Assembly: GCA_012295275.1 (NCBI GenBank)
Contig: CM022667.1
Location: forward strand, 4,518,708-4,552,207
DNA: 33,500 nt
DNA from: Chrysomallon squamiferum
Lineage: Eukaryota; Mollusca; Gastropoda; Neomphalida; Peltospiridae
Reading direction: 5' to 3'
The notes beneath the pieces were generated by a model. The model saw nothing but the letters and a program-made list of their open reading frames with translations, had not been told where the DNA came from and did not search any database. The number at the start of each line of letters is the position of its first letter. Position 1 is the first letter of the stretch. The position numbers and the translations under genes were made by a program. This document shows, piece by piece, positions 31,111 through 33,500 of this stretch.

Positions 31111-33450
31111 TACTTAGATTCCTGGCAAGAATATCACAACTTATCTAACAGCCATTCAGTTTGTCTGACACAAAACTGATAAATTATTTCTTCAAGTTCA
31201 CTTACTTTGTCTGTGAGTGTGACAACTGATTCTGAAGAAGTTTATTTGTCGTTTGTATTTCAGTTACAATTTTTTGTTCATTTGTTTCCTAGGTTGTCAG
31301 AGTTTTGAAATATTTATTTTTATGAGTACATTTTTTATTTACATTTTTTATTTTTTTGTATAAATATTATTTTTATTAGTGCTATCATAATAATTATTAT
31401 TTTATTTTATTTTAAAATTATCATTTTAAATTTAAAAAAATAATCTGTAAAACAATTTTTTATTGTTTATTTCATATTGGTGTTTTTGGTTACTTTTTTA
31501 AATTGGTTTCATTTTAAAATTTTTTTTTTTTTAATACATTTTATTTCCTCTGCAGACTCATCTGTTAAAAAATTATATTGTTCATTTGTTTTATTTTATT
31601 TTATTTTATTTTATTTTTTATTTAAATAAGTAAACAGCACTGAAACAAGTGTTACCCTGTTGTCTGTGCCTATTGTTATACAAGACTTATTACTTTACAA
31701 TGGATTATTATATTTCTAGTAACAGGTACAGATAATCAATAGAGCCACACACAAACATTTATGACAACAACTGTTAAACTTAATCGTGTTTGAATAAACT
31801 CACGGTATACACGTTTAAAGTTACATCACGTTCTGTTGCACCAGCAAATTTTTTAATTATTTAGTACAAATTTTTCTGTTTGACATTTTTGTTAAATTTA
31901 CAGATAATGTTACTTTGTGGATCAGTTAAGATTTTTGGTTGATTAAATTATAACATTTTTAAAAATTATTTTACAGATAAATAAGCCATTGGTGTTTATT
32001 TACATATAAGATGTATCTCAGATTGAAAATGTTACCTGTAATATCTTGGAGCACTAGCTAGATTAGGAAAAAAGATAATAGGAACTGTATAGAGAATTGC
32101 TTCTGTGTCTAGTCACGTCTCAGAAATCTGACATAGATTATGGACGAAATCATAGCTTTTCACCTTTTTTCTTATTTGTTACATTTTGGCAATAATTTAA
32201 AAAAATAAAATTCTGCTTGTATGCTTTATGTTTTTTTCCAAGTGTTGTGCTGCTTTTAAATGAAGTAATATTTTGATTTAAAAAAAAATGACAACAATGG
32301 GAGAGTGACATCTATTTATAATCAAAGGCGAAATGGGTGCCTGTCTGTTAAAAAAAAGAATAAAATTCATCACGTAGAAACATTTTTTAAATATGTGAGG
32401 CTCATCCAACAGCCCAGGAGAAAGTAAAACATTCCACCTTTGTATAAAATGACGCTGAATTCAAGTTTCACAATTTGTTAACATCTGTCTAACTCCTGTA
32501 TTACTTAAAAAGCCCATTAGCACAATAAAAGCAGCACGCTGAAATTTAAATTGTCAGTTTCAACTAATAAAATTGTAAAGCATTCTCAGAAAAAGGATGT
32601 AAGTAATAGAATCTATTATTATCAGTGTAGAAACTATGCGAGAAAAAGATGAAAAAAATGAAAATACAATAAAACCCCATACATTATATGCATTATTCAT
32701 AACTTTCTATACATGTTTTTATTTATGTTTTGTTATTCATTGGTTCTATCAGCAATAACTGATGTGTACAAGTGATATAGCTTCATGCCTTACGTGTATT
32801 GTGTTTTGTATTTTCTTTTAAGATTTATTTTACGTCTTTTTTTTTTCTTCTTTCGTTTTATTTCTCTCTTTATTTTTATTTTATTATCTATTTTCTTGAT
32901 AAAAAAAAAAGAAAAAGAAGGTGTAGTGTATAATCAATTCCTGTAAAGCGATCTCATGATTTTAAATATGTTGCAAGTATTGTTAACATTGTTGATTTGT
33001 TAATGGCTTAAGTAAGTGTGAGTAAGTGAAAAAAAACACATAATAACATGCTAATCTCAACAAGCTGTTGTGAAGAACGTTTTCTGACAAATCCAGACAG
33101 TGTGTCTGTCACAGAGCCTGAGTAAGGAATAAACCTTCTGTTAAGTTGCTGTATCAGTAGAAAGATTAGAAACAGAACCATTTGTAGAAGTAAGTTATTA
33201 TTTTTGTTGATAATACATGCTGTTGAGTAATTTGTTCAGAATGTAATTACCTTTTTTTTTCTTCCGTTAACAAGTATCGGTAATATTAGTAGGAATATTA
33301 GAAATAGTACAACCACTTGCAATACCTTGTAGGAGTAAGAATATTGCATTTGATCATTTAAACAGTTGATTAACTTGGTTTGAGTGTAATAAAGTTTGTT
33401 CGTGTGGTTGTAAACAGTGATTAAAAAAATCTTTGTTTCAATTGAAAGAT
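31111..33450. other. gene-free AT-rich stretch
   Basis: No exon, RNA gene or mobile element recognised. It holds ATTTT units (about 31590-31620), poly(T) and poly(A) tracts, and one small inverted pair GACAGTGTGTCTGTC near 33097. Confidence 0.5.
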
Positions 33451-33476
33451 GCTAATGAGATTAGCAGCAGCTGCTG
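33451..33476. promoter_or_regulatory. adjacent palindromes: homeodomain-type site and E-box
   Basis: GCTAATGAGATTAGC (33451-33465) is an inverted pair of TAAT homeodomain cores. It shares its last base with CAGCAGCTGCTG (33465-33476), a perfect 12-bp palindrome centred on the CAGCTG E-box. The pairing suggests a homeodomain/bHLH regulatory site, but the target gene is outside the window or unknown. Confidence 0.3.
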
Positions 33477-33500
33477 TTGTCACTGATTAACTGAGAGGAG

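Overview
This window is nuclear DNA of an animal. Four multi-exon genes have GT-AG introns and metazoan-only or metazoan-typical products. The non-coding DNA is very AT-rich and full of microsatellites and minisatellites (TTA/TAA, CA, GA, GACA, TTTA). Compact introns, this repeat style and the protein variants suggest a lophotrochozoan, perhaps a mollusc; that placement is an inference. No prokaryotic gene, rRNA, tRNA, CRISPR array or transposon reverse transcriptase was found.

Layout. 0.7-3.75 kb (+): a small membrane-anchored SEL1-repeat protein with four clean exons, and a fifth required exon (between 1781 and 2968) that is found only as damaged, partly duplicated pieces. 3.7-7.2 kb: AT-rich non-coding DNA with a degenerate 28-bp tandem repeat. 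Near 7.2 kb there is an isolated promoter-like spot (TATA run plus a perfect CRE). 7.4-12.0 kb: a stack of tandem repeats (a ~130-bp duplication, a ~90-bp minisatellite, a ~41-bp higher-order repeat, then a ~3-kb satellite). 12.68-12.86 kb: a short telomere-like motif and a 133-bp fold-back element bounded by TTAA. 14.5-17.3 kb (+): cytoplasmic dynein roadblock light chain (DYNLRB1-type), complete. 19.8-22.25 kb (-): a MATCAP/KIAA0895-family tubulin tyrosine carboxypeptidase, complete except for a 2-nt frameshift ahead of its metal-binding motif. 23.1-26.0 kb (+): TFIIIC subunit 6 (GTF3C6), complete. 26-33.5 kb: no recognisable gene; simple repeats, a ~92-bp tandem repeat, and scattered promoter- or enhancer-like motifs.

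Gene relations. The roadblock gene and MATCAP converge tail to tail. MATCAP and GTF3C6 diverge head to head from 867 bp of shared upstream DNA, with a perfect ETS site just before GTF3C6. Dynein light chain and tubulin detyrosination both concern microtubules, but nothing in the sequence shows a functional link; the cluster may be chance. I saw no clearly new multi-gene system. The most informative observations are the two damaged coding exons and the nested repeat architecture.
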